Positions 1-13,500 of a stretch of DNA of 64,000 bases are shown here, piece after piece. This DNA comes from Oehlia diaphana (lineage: Eukaryota; Glomeromycota; Glomeromycetes; Glomerales; Glomeraceae), in contig QZLH01000076.1 in assembly GCA_003833135.1 (NCBI GenBank), positions 25,250 to 89,249 of the forward strand. The letters run 5' to 3'. The notes under the pieces are model-generated. The model was not told the DNA's origin, did no database searches, and saw nothing but the letters and a program-made list of their open reading frames with translations. A program made the translations under genes and the position numbers. Position 1 is the first letter of the stretch. Every line of letters starts with the position of its first letter.

Positions 1-390
1 AATCAAAGGGAATTGCTAGAGTTTATAAGTGGTAACCATTATTACATAATTTAATTCCGGCCAAAATTATAATTTGGTCAGTTAAAAAATACTGGACATT
101 TATAAATATAAATATGTGAAACTTGCATTTACAAACTTTGCATTTAAGGAAACTTATTCTACCCATAAATTTACTATTAATTTACAAATTAGATCAAAAA
201 TTTTAAAAAAATAATTTTGTGTAGCCACCTGTGAAACAAAAAATTTGCTGTTTAAGTATAAATTTTATTGAATCTGTTTATGATACGACTTTAAATAAAT
301 TACAAACAAGTTATTATTTTTTCATTTTATATTATTTAACAACAAAAAAATGCTTAATGAAATATACAGAAAAAATAAAGTGTAATATTT
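1..390. other. Intergenic, AT-rich
   Basis: No coding signal is seen here. The stretch probably holds the 3' UTR of the histidine phosphatase gene that ends at 391. The short open frame at 231-425 has no recognisable features and overlaps that gene's end. Confidence 0.6.
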
Positions 391-1308
391 TTAAATTCCT
401 TTTATATGATCAGTATTTGCACTGACGTCTATGATCCATTTTCCATCAGGATTTACAGCATTTAAAGAATTAATAGCTTCTTCATTTTTCCTTTCAATTT
501 CAGTTTTTTCACTGTCATCAGTATCGTTAACATCACTAACAGTGATATCGGGGATCCCACCACCTTCAACACTTTCAGAATCTTCTTTTGGTATCCATTT
601 AGCTCTAGATACTGCACAAAATCCAGCTTCCTTCCAACCAGCAGATTTAGAACAAGCTTCTTGAATAACATTAAAGCACCATCCATGAGTAACCATAATT
701 AATACTACATCAGTATCTAACTTTTCACTATCTTCAGATGATCTACTTTGTTTAATTTGTTGAATGAATGGAGATGATATTCCTGCCAAAGCACTTTGAC
801 ATCTTTTAAGTACTTCATGTATTCCTTCAGGATATTTAGGAAGTTCATTAAGTACTGGTGTATAAGAAAAATCAACTTCAAAAGGATAATTACTATTATC
901 TTCTTTGCCACTCTTCTCATGTATCTCTTCAAATCTTTTACTAATGATACTATTTGGTACAGCTTGAGGAAAATAAGCTGAAGTATGCCATTCTGCTAAT
1001 GACGAATCAATTCTAAATTTTATTTTTGAATTTGGTTCTGACGCAGATATTCCTTCTGCAATACCGATACCCGTTTCTGTTGTACGTGCAAATGGACTAG
1101 CTATAATAAAAAATTTTGTATTCCTTTTTGTATCATTAGAAATAGATTCTTGTTGAAGTGTATAAATATAAGAACCAGTTTGTTTGGCTTGTCGTTTTCC
1201 TCTTGGAGTCAATGGGGGATCAAAAGGCGTAGGTGAAGTGTAAACAAAACTTGGCTCTACATGATCCATACGTTCCCCGTGTCTTACTATATATAAAGTA
1301 AGTGACAT
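391..1308 (-). CDS. Histidine phosphatase superfamily (phosphoglycerate mutase-like) protein
   Basis: Single-exon gene of 305 aa. Residues 8-12 read VRHGER, the RHG phosphohistidine motif. A second active-site block follows at about residue 90 (SPFARTTET), then an acidic LAEWH segment and a late VTHGWC that supplies the second catalytic His. The RHGERMDHV start and the following PPLTPRGKRQA resemble the PGM-like domain of UBASH3/Sts and of fungal Tfc7-type proteins more than glycolytic PGM. Substrate cannot be told; a phosphatase acting on phosphotyrosine or small phospho-compounds fits the family. The C-terminal 60 residues are acidic, charged and low complexity. The start was chosen because the RHG motif begins seven residues in, as is usual for the family. 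It lies 3' of the importin gene on the same strand, with 725 bases between. Confidence 0.88.
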   Translation of the reverse strand: MSLTLYIVRHGERMDHVEPSFVYTSPTPFDPPLTPRGKRQAKQTGSYIYTLQQESISNDTKRNTKFFIIASPFARTTETGIGIAEGISASEPNSKIKFRIDSSLAEWHTSAYFPQAVPNSIISKRFEEIHEKSGKEDNSNYPFEVDFSYTPVLNELPKYPEGIHEVLKRCQSALAGISSPFIQQIKQSRSSEDSEKLDTDVVLIMVTHGWCFNVIQEACSKSAGWKEAGFCAVSRAKWIPKEDSESVEGGGIPDITVSDVNDTDDSEKTEIERKNEEAINSLNAVNPDGKWIIDVSANTDHIKGI

Positions 1309-2033
1309 CTTTAATTTAATTTAAAAGAAATAATTGAAATAATTGAAAAGAGGTAAAGAAGTAAGGAAAAAGATTCAATTCTCAATGTCTTTATAATTTT
1401 TTGATCGGAGTTTATGGATCATTAGAGGTTCCGGCATTATCGAAATACAGTAACTGCATATGGATAAGTTATAAAGAATCATCCGAATGGAACGTTAATT
1501 CAATTTTCTGTAATACAAACAATAGTTTATGAATGAGAAAAGGAATTTATAGAAATTCTCTCAGTAAAGTACCTACGGAATATTATTTTGCAATGATCGC
1601 CACGTGTCGTATGGCGTTTTTGCTTCTAGAAACAGTTTTTTAGTTTTATTTACAATTAATATAGGTTTAGTTTATTTACTAATTTATTAAAGTGGTTTAG
1701 ATATTTAAATATAATGAAGCGAATGACGATTAAAAATCATTCAAACAGTTTATTAATCACATTCAAAAAAAAAAAAAGAAAAAAAAAAGTAATAATAATT
1801 AAGTAAAAGCAAAATGAATAGACTTCATGATGCCAAATTAAAAAATAACTTAACATGAAATAATCTTAATTCGCATATTTCTTCTTGTATCATGAAAACT
1901 ATTGTACAATACTTTACCTAAATGAATTATTAAAGAATCCTATATTATTTGGTTTGATTATGTTTTTTGCAATTTTTTACTCATTCTGAAAATTTAATTT
2001 AAAACATGATAAATTTAGCTAAATTCAATTAAT
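1309..2033. other. Intergenic, promoter of phosphatase gene
   Basis: There is no coding sequence. The region holds the upstream region of the phosphatase gene and the 3' UTR of the importin gene. An A-rich tract lies at 1766-1788. Confidence 0.6.
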
Positions 2034-5000
2034 TCACTCTTTATCCCTGCGTTGTCTAGAAGCTAGATGTCTCCGCCTAAAGACAGCGATAAAGTCATTG
2101 GTGATGCGTCGTAGCTTATTCCAATCTTGTTCTTGTATCGCTCTATATTAAAGATTAATGTGAAATCTTATAAATTAGAAATATTCGAACAAAATATAAA
2201 CTTACAAATTGTAATCTTTTATAAAGCTGTTTTTTGCTTCTGATGTTAAATTAGGATCCTGTAGTTGCTGAATAATTTCGGATATCCATTGTTTACATTC
2301 CAATGGGTATAATTTAGACAAAGCCGACAATATTTCATGAATCTCGGCGTGTTGAATATCTCTTGGAAAAGTGTACATAAGACCTTTGAATATGTTTTCA
2401 AGGAACGAAGCACCGTATTGCTTCCATAAAGTATCATGAATCGCTAAGGCTGCACTCAGAGAAGCTTCCGTAGGTGATGTGGGGGTAATAGTAACGGTAG
2501 TTTGTACACCGGAAGGTGGTCGTTGCTGTTTTTGATTTTCTCTAAAATTAAGCAACCTATTAAAAAACAAAATAATAGCAAATAGCGCATCAGGTTGTTG
2601 TATTGATAGGCATGAAATTCCAGCTTGAAATACTGATGGGAATATGGCCGATTGTGAATAAGTAATAGGTGCGTCAAATAACGCAAGATTAAGACGGAAA
2701 TAATCTTCAATTACTAGAAAAAATTTTTTTTGGTTAAAATAGACGACTATAAATTACTTTGATATATAAAAACATTAAAATACCATCAGGGATGTCAGCA
2801 GGTTTTTTTCCATTCAAAAGATTAAACATTGTTACACTTAATCTTTCAACAAAAGATAACATTGCCATTGTCATTTCGGTTCCTTCACCATCGCAATGTT
2901 CCTGAACACACTTGGTTGCAACCCACAAATAGCAACTCAAAAATGTTTGACCAAATACTGTAACTAAACGTTCCATCAGGTCAGGAAGCAACGGTCTAAA
3001 AGGAATTCGATAAAACACAACACAGTATTTAAAGCATTTACAAAGACTCTCTGACAAATGAGAATCAGATCCAAAATGAACCAAAAGTAGATCAAATACA
3101 GGCCATAATTCTTGTATAATAGTAATACAAGGATGAACTAGACCAGTATTCACATCTGCCGTACTGGTTTCTTTTTTGGGGTCAGCAACTACCCTGATAA
3201 TTATTGAAAATTGTTCGAGTTTATCTTTGAAGGAGAAGGAGATTATATCAATATTTTCTTTAATAAAATTAAAAGTATTCAACAATAAATCATTTGGTAA
3301 TCTTGCTTACCACAAGCAAACCTAATCTCCTTATCGGTCGCAGAAGTACCCTTATTAGCAAACTCATGTAGCCATTGTGCGATTGGAAGACAAAACATTT
3401 GTAATGCTTTTAGTAATTCTGCTGGACGAACAGCTGCAACAACATGCGAAACTGCCTCTGTCACTTCAAATAAATCTATCCCACGAAGTGTGTTCGTAAC
3501 GTTAAGATAGAAAGGGTGGAGTTGTGGAAGATATTCAATCAGCAGCTATAAAATTAAAAGAGTTAATAAAGATTATTCAACTTGAAAAGTAATGAAAATT
3601 AAAATAATATAAAATATACCTCACTGCAATCTTTACATAAATATTTCAATGCTAATGCTGCTGCTGCAGAGACTTCTTCATTATCAAATCCAGAAGAAAT
3701 AAAATTTAATTGATATGGAATGAATTGTGGATGAAACCTAGTCCAATAAGAATATCTTGAAATCACCAAAGTAGCTGCGTAACGAATTTTTGGATGATCT
3801 GGCAGTTGTTGCAAAAGTTGCATAATTTGTGGTAAATAAACGTCTTCTTCATCCTCTATTTCAGATCCCATAGCACGTAAAGAAAATAATGGCGCTTCAA
3901 TTTCTTGCCAGTCTACAGTCTTTCCATTTGCTGAATCTGCGAGTTGCCTTGATAAAGTGGCAAATGGTTTGGACAAGCACTCTGCAGATCCAGAAATCAA
4001 GCAACTATCTTTAAGAACGTCACCCATTACATGCCGAAATTCGCGGAATTCGTCGCGTTTCTCAGCAGACCAAGTTGAAAGATCTTTTGGATAATGCAAA
4101 TGTTTGATCATAATATCAACCAAATTGGAATATATATCCTTAAATTTATCTCTAATGTTCGCGTGACGTGGTTTATACAATGTGTCGGCTAAACGATGCC
4201 AGAAATAAAAGGTTATTCTAACTATTTCTGTATCTTGATAAGCCGTACACTCAACTATACTTTCTACAATACTTCTAAAATCGTCAGCATGCTGAACCAC
4301 AAGATCCAAATATGATTCACCGGCATGTGTGAATATTCTACAATATCCTCGTACTTTGTCGTCATCTTCTTCTTCCATTGCACTTTTTAATGCTGCTCTC
4401 AAAGGCAGCAATCTTGGATATATTTGCTCAATTATTGGCATTGACTCAGGAATTTCCCGCGTTTCATTAATTATTCCACATACTACATCAACTGCAATAT
4501 CATATAATTCATCCGATTGTAGAGCATCAAATGAAAGACCTAAAAATGGACTTTTTTCTAAAGTTCCAATTGTAATTTCTCCAGACTGTAACCAGCTATG
4601 AAAACATTCAAACACTTTTTTTTGATAATCAGTATTTGTACCTAAAAGCCAATAATAAATTAGGATATAATTATTGTAACTTAATTAGATAATGATTTTT
4701 AAATACAATTACCCGAGTTTTGTAAATAAACCAAAAGCATTTGTAAAACTTCATTGGCATTATCAGTCAACAATTGCCTGGATCGCACACGATAGTCTTT
4801 ATCCTATAGATATTAATTGAATTATAATAACGAAATCCTAGTTAAAGGACAAGATAGTTTCTACTTACCGATATAGGTATTCGATTATTTGTATTAATCT
4901 CTTCTGGCAATATTTTAAGAAACTCGAGCAAACAAGTTACCGTTTCCGGGTTCTTACCATATAATTCTGTGAATTGGTGTAAAACATTTTGCCATTCAGG

Positions 5001-5592
5001 CATTTGAAGTGCTAAGCACGCTAGGGAAATACATAATTGGGTAACAATCGATCGAGGACCAGAACGATATTGGTAGAGTAGTTCTAAAAGAGAATCACGG
5101 AGGTTATTGCGAGCTGTTGCATCGAGCTGATGTAGGTCAAGAATTATCTTTATTGTTAATAATCGATATGTAATAGGTTAATTCCAAAAAAAAATATTAA
5201 TAATTAAATAGTAACGCGTCAAAGATTTAAAAGAAAAAAAAAAAAATAATTACAAAAAGACATACCTTTTGCCGAAAAGTACCTGCTGCGAAATGACGCG
5301 CCGCTTCCGATTGAGGTGTTAATTGAGGAGATCTTAACACTTGATTTGCTATCGTCCAAGCTTCCGACTGCAGTTGACGACATTATAAAAGAAAAGGTGG
5401 GAATCTTTATAATGCTTGTGAAGAAATCTAACAAAGCTTGTTGTCATTAACTTAGATCAGCAATCGCCAATAATTTACCGTCTTCCGAAAAGCTTGTAAC
5501 CAAGAGTCAGCTTGCTCTCTTCTTACTTTGTCTTGCGAATTATATAAAGTATTCACTTCGGCTAAAAACTTCTCCGTCGTATCAGTAGTCAT
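2034..5592 (-). CDS. Transportin-3 / Mtr10-like importin-beta nuclear import receptor
   Basis: Nine exons join in phase: 5479-5592, 5266-5367, 4869-5147, 4713-4803, 3620-4641, 3311-3545, 2784-3224, 2206-2713, 2034-2142, giving 966 aa (yeast Mtr10 is about 970, human TNPO3 about 920). The N-terminus (VRREQADSWLQAFRKT, then SEAARHFAAGTFRQK) has the importin-beta N-terminal HEAT pattern. The long fifth exon has helical-repeat text, including the GYCRIFTHAGESYLDLV block, typical of TNPO3/Mtr10. The C-terminus ends in a basic FRRRHLASRQRR tail. Family role: Ran-dependent import of SR-type and mRNA-binding proteins. A possible cargo, an SR protein, is encoded at 34.3-35.5 kb, but that proximity is probably chance. 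Confidence 0.9.
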
Positions 5593-6019
5593 GGTCAAAT
5601 CTTTTGGTCTGATGAAAATTCACAGTAAAATTTATTGTCTTTGAACACGCAAGCTATTTACTTCAGTTCTCTCGACCTAAATTTTCTCGCCAGGTTTATA
5701 TCTATGATATGGTATCATACCAAAATTTATTATCAATAAATTTCGAAAAATTCAAAAAAGTCGGGCTTTTTGATCATCATACTCACGAGATTACACTATG
5801 ATTAATTGCTGATTTAATCACTGATTAGGATAAAGTTTGACAAAAAAAAAAAGTCACGGTATTATTTTTACATCGATTGTTATTCACATGACAAATTATT
5901 TATATCTTTTTAATCAATATATTTATGTGATAAAATAGTTTCTATGGATTTAACCTTCACAAATATACAAATTATTAAAAAATAAATATATTATAGTGTA
6001 ACTACCAATTTGATTAATG
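5593..6019. other. Intergenic, AT-rich
   Basis: Upstream region of the importin gene and 3' flank of the palmitoyltransferase gene. No gene is seen. Confidence 0.5.
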
Positions 6020-7862
6020 TTATAAAGAAGGTGGGAATACCGTTTCTTTAAAATTACCCCAAAGTCCTTTATCATAAATATTGCGTACTTCAGACATGGA
6101 TTTGACTTGCCTTCCGAGTTGTTTACTATTTTCTCCATTAGCTTCGCTTTCACCTTCTGATGACTTATTTTTTCGATGTCTAGCAGGCTGTATCCAATAG
6201 ATAGCAGTTGTCCTACCTTTAACTACTGAAACCTCTTTATTCTTCTTTTTCCTCCTTCTAGATTCCTCTTCAATTTCTCTTTCAAAAACCCAAAGATCTC
6301 CGGTCATTATTATTTCTTCTATTTCTTCCCATTTAAATGCTTCATTTGCTGTTGTGCCATTATATACCAAACTAAGTTGATAACAAAAGAAAATTAATAT
6401 GACCAATCCAACAAGAAGTGCAAAAATACCTAATGCACCAAGAACCCTTTCATGGTGAATTAAAAACTGTTAAATAATGATAAAACAATATCAATTTAAT
6501 TAAATTATCAAAATCTTTCCCAATAATATGTTAAATAGTATTTAGCATACCAGTGCAGCCTGATATGTTGAAATCTTAACTCTTCTTCCAGTCTGTATGG
6601 AAGTAATCCATGCCTCGGCTAAATTCATTTTCTTGGCTATATCCAAAAATATGTGATAAATCAAATATGCACCGTAAAAGCAAATTTGAATAGTAGCATA
6701 TAGAAAAAGAAGGAAATAGCGATAGTTCTTCAAACCAACACAGTTATTAATCCATGAACCTGAATATAAAATTAAATATGTTGATTACACTTAAATAATA
6801 TAACAATATAAATTAATATTAGTTATCAACTCACAGTGATGATCAGACTTTGCGACACACATTTTACATAGAGAACAATGTTTCGAACGAGCAGGCCTAA
6901 TTTTAAATCATTAATCAAAAGTTATAAATTTAATGATCTTACATATTTTAGGAAACTTACTTTAGAAATAGGCATGTTTTACATTCTTTTGGCTCGAATA
7001 TCAAAAAATCATATTCGAACATTTTGCAAGCTTTAATAACATTCTCCCTTGTAACCTTGCCTGGATCACTCTTACATGCTATAAAAAATGACGCATATGT
7101 AAAGAATATAACTATCGGAACAAGATATCTAATTGAGGGATGTAATTTATTTATAGTTAATCAACATATATATTGTCCGAGTTTAATGTTAAAAAAAATT
7201 ATCATTTCTTGACACGTACACTACTTACTTATGCACATCAGAAAGATAGTGACCAGGAATATTAGGCCATGCAGTTATGTAAAATAATAAAATTGACCCT
7301 GTTAGAAGTGTTAAATATATTATCTAAATAGAAAACAATTTACTTGTTAGAATACAATATAAAAGTAGATAATAATTCAAAAATCATGTGTAAGATTTAT
7401 CATAAACAACAAACATTCTTACCACTAACACTGGGTTTTTTTCTTCCATAAAATAATCGCAAAGCCGATCACAAGTCGCTGTTGTACGATTTCCACAAAC
7501 TCTTCGATAAGAATGTCTAAATTTTTAATAAAGTAATTTAGAAAAACGAAAAATATTCGAAGTTAACGTAGATTAACTCACCCTATCCATTCAATTAATG
7601 TTACAGTCAAAAAATGATTTAATTTTCCAATTGGGCCATTTCTAAATTAAATTAAATATTGTCAAATATAAATTTATAATGATTCGTATAAACAAATACG
7701 TACCTGAAATGTGAAGACGGGCCCATTATCAACACAAAAATAAAGAAACAGAGAACCGCTAAATATAATGTAATTCCTATAAAAAAATCCTTTACAAAGA
7801 ATATAAAATTTATAAATCATCTTATCTTTAATTAAACCTAAATATACACAAAACCTTACCAT
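6020..7862 (-). CDS. DHHC palmitoyltransferase, Swf1/ZDHHC4 type
   Basis: Nine exons: 7860-7862 (ATG only), 7704-7789, 7582-7641, 7423-7516, 7229-7323, 6961-7128, 6835-6896, 6551-6759, 6020-6466, in phase throughout; 407 aa. The product begins [14 protein letters not shown], a first membrane segment, followed by a second near the [15 protein letters not shown] segment and a third after HYLSDVHK. The zinc-binding DHHC-CRD then reads [19 protein letters not shown] and SDHHC, with the active-site Cys codon split by an intron (6835/6759). [16 protein letters not shown] and a further membrane pair follow. The acidic/basic cytosolic tail of about 110 residues is variable. KPARSKHC and INNCVG point to the Swf1/ZDHHC4 branch, which palmitoylates SNAREs and other membrane proteins in yeast. 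The ATG-only first coding exon is inferred: without it the frame has no Met before the first membrane segment. Confidence 0.87.
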
Positions 7863-8985
7863 TTTTCAAGACAAGTATTTGAACTTGGAATTTAAATAAA
7901 TACAAGGAAACAAGTTTTTTTACTACTCATTCATTAGTATCCAATCAGAGTTGTTTAAAAATGATCGGGCCGATCAATACCTTGTACTATTGGATCTAAT
8001 TCCTAACAAATTCAAATAAAATTTGATTCTATGATTGAATATTCAGTTTATGTAAGCATCACGTGATACATACATTAGCCAATCATAAATTAGGATTTTA
8101 TAATTATATGATCATTACATGATATATTTTATTATGCGCATTTTTTGACCAAATTAAAGTAAACTTACTTAGTTTTGAACTCTTTTGTTTATAAATTTAT
8201 CATCATTTGCAGTTGCATATTGAAAAAAAATCTGAAGTATAATAACAATTAATATTACATTAAATGTGGCTAAAAATGATCTGTGATGCAGTATATTTAA
8301 ATTATTTAAATTACAGATTAAACAGCCAAAATTTAATTTAGAAAAAAAAATAACCGATAATTTTTAAAGCTAATGATCATATCTATAAAAATTGTCGGTT
8401 AAATTTTTTACTTTAATATAAAAATATTTTTTTTAGAAATTTATAATTAATTAATTGTTACTATACATAAGTAGTTGAGTATAGAGGTTCTGCACTATAC
8501 ATATTCACACAGATCCTGATTTCGAGTAAATATAAATATTTTAAACATTTTCGTGCAAACTGAAAAGCATTCGATTATTATGGAAGCTATCAATTTCCGA
8601 TTTCGCGAGAGTAATTATTACGCGTTTACTTTCCGCCCTAACTTCAAAACAGATTTATCGCAAAGTTTTTCATATTCTTAGAATAAATATAGAAATTAAG
8701 AATTATTAAAGGATATGAAAATAGAAATTTGGTGTAACGAATTCAAAAAGAGTAATTAATTTTAGTTGGATTTGCTGTATTGTAACATGTTTTAAAAAGA
8801 AAATTAGACACAGAGAATTTTTTTTTTTTTATTTGAAAAAAATCTCTCTTTACAAAATTGCAATAAAAACAATTAAATTGGTATACAAATATATAAGTAT
8901 ATAAGTAAGTCTATTTCCCAAAACAATAATTTCAGATAAAACTTCATCAACAAATCGTACAAATCAAATGGCATATGATTATTAT
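7863..8985. other. Intergenic, AT-rich
   Basis: No gene is seen. It contains the palmitoyltransferase promoter and the 3' flank of the E2 gene. A TCACGTGA octamer lies near 8060. Confidence 0.5.
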
Positions 8986-9912
8986 CTATGAGGAAGCATA
9001 CTTTTATTTATAATATGTGAAAGAGTAAAATTTGTTATTAATATGTTACAAAAGTTAATAATAGAATTTGACACCGAAATTAATACCTTTTTAACATATT
9101 CTTTAGCTGTCTTAGTAAATTTTGCTCTATTTGTATTATAAACTTCAGCAATAGATGCAACCAGAGCATCATCGGGATTTGGATTCTCAAGAAGATCAGC
9201 AATAGCTTCAAGTACTGTAAATTTGAATGAAATATTAATAAATAAATAAAAACCCTTGAAATATAAAATTTTATACTGACCATGAGAGATCGTCGTTGCA
9301 GGCTTCCAAACATCAGTTTTTAACAAATCTACACAAATTGAACCATCATCGTCAATATTAGGATGATAAATTCTAGTGATGAATTTAACCTAACAAATAA
9401 GATAATAGATAATATTAATTCTTCAAATGGTAAATGGTGGAAAATAAGTTGTAAATCACATAAAATAGATAAATACTGAAGGTGGCTTAAATGGATAATC
9501 TTGAGAAAAGTCGATTTTTAGTCGGAAAATTCCACTTTTGTAGCAACTGTTATTCTGTTTAAGTATGAATCAATATTCAGTTGACATTATTTAATTTAGA
9601 ATATGAAATATTCTGTTATACTTACAGGTCCCATAATTGTACCTAATAAGTCAAGTATAAAATGATGTAAGTTTGAACCGAATAGAAAGGGATAGAATAA
9701 TATTCTTAGAAATACAAGTTACCTGTCCAACTGAACATATCTTCCTCAGAAGTAGGTCCAGCACTAATTCCAACTGGCGGGTTTTTGCAGATATCATTTA
9801 GTTCCTTTTTTAATTAAAAAGCAGAAGTTTAACTAAAATATTCTTTTTCGACAAGAACTCTTTCAATATTTTCAATATCATTTTTCACCTTTTGAATGCG
9901 TTTAAGAGCCAT
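8986..9912 (-). CDS. Ubiquitin-conjugating enzyme E2
   Basis: Seven small exons: 9889-9912, 9723-9804, 9626-9642, 9477-9554, 9281-9389, 9087-9214, 8986-9000, all in phase; 150 aa, the usual E2 core length. It starts MALKRIQKEL like Ubc4/UBE2D. It keeps TIMGP, FSQDYPFKPP, the IYHPNI (HPN) block and the active-site Cys in DGSICVDLL. After the Cys it reads VWKPATTIS and YVKKYASS, closer to UBE2L3-like E2s than to Ubc4, which has WSPALTIS. So the family is certain and the subfamily is not. Exon 3 is only 17 nt (encodes most of GTIMGP) and the last coding exon is 15 nt. Acts with E1 and E3 in cytosolic or nuclear ubiquitin transfer. Confidence 0.9.
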
Positions 9913-10530
9913 TTTGGTAGTTACTATATTATAAATCAAAGAATAATAAAGAAAAAAGATGGTTTATTCTAAAGTCAGCAGAAGATAATATTTAAAAAAC
10001 GAAACTTTGATCGTCGAATTGCATCATAAAAGCTAAATTATTCCGCTTTAATATCTTACGTAATGATGCAGTTTATGAACTGATCAAAATCCCGATGTTC
10101 ATTCACATTTGATTTTCGGAATTGTTAATCCTAAAAAATATTATTCTAGAATGTTAAATGTAAATATATCTTTTTTATCACATGATTTACTAATAACTAA
10201 AGAAAATTTAATCGATACAATTATTCTAAATCTTTATTTTTTCTCTTTTTTTTTGATGATCAACAATAAAAAGATCTAAATTACATTAAATCCAAATAAT
10301 AAATTAATAGAAAAATAAGATTCGGAAAAATGATTATAAAGAATTACATTTTAAATATTTTTTCTTTTTTTTTTTTTTTTTTGTTCACAAAAAAAAATAT
10401 GTATATATAAAAAAAATTATCAATACAATTTACAATAAATAATTAAAATTTTTTTCATTAAAAGTTTAACTATAAATAAATACTTTTGCTTTTCCCTTCC
10501 CCCAAGAATTCCTAGTTAAATTATGCTATT
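9913..10530. other. Intergenic, poly-T containing
   Basis: Promoter of the E2 gene and 3' flank of the Arf-GEF gene. A T-run lies near 10363-10382. No gene is seen. Confidence 0.5.
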
Positions 10531-13500
10531 CTAATACCAATCTTCAGCATCTACAAATACATCATCGTCATCGTCATCATCTACATCGTATTCATGATTA
10601 ATTACTAATGTAGGTACATTAGTTTGTAATTTCTCGTGTTCTTTTTCATTTGTTTCACTATTAAATTCTTCAAAACTTTCTTGAGCATCTTCAAAATCGA
10701 GACTAATAACGCTAGATGAATCATCTCTAAAGATACTTCTGTTATCTTCATCTGAAGGTTTAATTTCCAAATCAACTTCAGTCTGTGAGATGCTGAAAGT
10801 TCTTTCATTATCTGGTGATCTTGGAGGTGTAGAATCTGTAATCGAAGAACTTGGGGTTAAGCATGGCATTGTGGACAATGATGACGTTGAAGACATTGGT
10901 AATAAAGTCATGGTAGTATGTTTCTCTTTCTTTTCATTTTCTGTCTCAGGTTTTTCTGTAAATCTTAAAGTTGTTTCTACTATATCTTTACCAAACGGCT
11001 CGAATTCCATAGAGCTTTCACCGAGTCTGTACATGCTTCTTCTATTTTGCCAGTAATTATCATCGTCCATAACAGTGGCACATAATTCTTTTTCCAAGAT
11101 CTCATGATAGCAAACCAGCCGACTAAGCTCAAGGCAGGTGTGCTTAAGTTTTTGAGCTACTACATGAGCAATTTGTATAATACGATCTCGTGTTGTGTTC
11201 TTATATGGTATCATAAGGAATAAATTATTCCTGAAACGCACATCTAATTGGAGCTGTGATGTTAATGCTGATATTTTACTTTGGAGTTCATCAAGTTTAG
11301 ACTATAAAGAAAAGAAGAAATGATATTATTATAGTATTTTACTAAAAATTATTTGTTAATTCTTTTTTACACACCCTTAAAACGTTTGCTCTTCCATTAG
11401 CCTCATTTGAATTATGGTCGCCAAGTTTGTTGTTAAATAATAAATTTTGCGGATTCCTTTTTTCCTTTATTGATCGGACATTAATATTCCTTATTTTCAA
11501 ACCAATGGACTTAAAAGTTGCTGCATAATTTATTTTTGTAATCCAATCATTCATTTCGTCTTCACTTTCAGCTTGGAAAAGATACTGATGACCTTTAGGA
11601 CATACAAGTCGGAAGACATGCGGGTACTTTGTATAAGTCTTATCATATAAAGCAACTGATTCTGCCGTCATGAGAATAACATCAGGTCTTAAAATTGGAG
11701 GCTTCTTCGACTTCTATTATATTTACAGAGCAAGAAGGAAGAAACAAAAAAATTAAGTCAACTCATATAGAATTATAATTTAATATAATAAGTACCTTTG
11801 AATCATATATCTCGGCCATCTGAGTATTAAACCAAACTTCATCTTTAAAGAACATTAGTTGGCTCCCGCTTAATATCACGCCGTATTGCCTCCAACTTCT
11901 TACAAACCCACTCTTCTTTTTACCTTCAATCATGTCCACTTTTCTACCCAATTTACCGCCTTTGGTTATTTTAAGGACAAAAGTACCGTCTTCTTCATCT
12001 AAAGGTTGAATTGAAGTATTTGTGGGGTTTAAAGTTTCACCATTACGTCGAGTTTGAACACCTGTAACCCTAACCGAAGGTGCACTCGCAAATGCCCGAT
12101 GCAAATTTCCAGTATCCAACGACGGAAGTGTTCCCATGTAAAGATAAGGATTCTCTATAGGAATTAAATGTCGTATAGCTGGTTTAAATTCGGTTGGAAT
12201 TTTCTGAAAAAAAATATATATATAATTTTTTAATATATATTCTCTCTATTATTTATCTATTTAATAGCTCATTATGACCGAAAACCTGCTTACAGTCTGA
12301 ATAACTGTGTAAGGATCATTTTTTATACGCATTGATTTACGTCGTTCTTTAGCAGAAGAAAAAATCCTTAATTGCTTATGATCTGCTGGCGATTCAAGTA
12401 TCGTTTGACCATTCACGTCAATGTCATCATCAGCGTATATGAATTGTGCGAATGTAATATTATCATAAAGGATCTACCAAGAAAGTTCATATTTAACCAA
12501 CCATTTTTTTTAAAAAAAAAAGCATGAACTTTGCTATCCTAAATACCTCTAAAATTTCAGAAGATACACCATCAATGCGTGTATTCTTTACAAATTCTTC
12601 CTTTGTCATTTTACGTTTAACACTCTTATTAAATGCATCAGTATGAAGCATTAGTAAAGAAAATGCAAGAACATATGGGGTATCTGCATGTATAGAAATG
12701 TGCCAAAAAATGGTTAAACTCTTTTAGATAACTCTTTGCTAACTCTTTTAATTTTCATCACTCATCAACTTATTATTGCTAATAAATTTTTCTCCATTAA
12801 AAGAAAAACTCTTTTTTGAAAGATTCTTATTTCACGCGAAATTTACATACCTGAAGAAGCATACAAATCAGGATTAGATTCATGATATCTCTTAGCAAAA
12901 GCTTCCATAACACGATCAATTTGTTGCGTTTCTTTTGGAAGGTGGCATTCCATCAAGAATTTTCTAAAATGAAGTTAAATAAACTCCCAGAATGAATTTA
13001 ACGGAATATTTTTTTTTTTTTTTTTGAAAAAAAAAATAAATAAATTGTCTACCGTAATGCAATATCAATAGGATCCTTTTCAAAATCAAAAGCATTCATA
13101 TATTCTTTAAGAACAGCTTGATGGAAAGAGTCTGATCTATTGTTATAGTAAATAATTAAGTCAGAATGACACTTGAAAAAAAAACATAATTTAAAATTTA
13201 AAATATACTTTTTTGCTAGCATGGAAGGAAGTTTTGATTTTGATAAAGTAAACTGCATCCTTTCGAGATATTGTTTCGGTGTCTCAGTACTCAATTTATT
13301 TTCCAGTGGCACAGTATTTCTTTGATCCAAATGATTTAAATTATACATAGACTTTGTAGATAGAAGCATATCGCTATCATATACATCACTGAATAAATTA
13401 GGCATAACAGGAGCTGATTCAATACGTTTAAGATGATGCTGCCTCCGGGGACTAAAAGGTTCCGAATTTTCAAGATGAGATTTTTGATAACCTTTTAATC

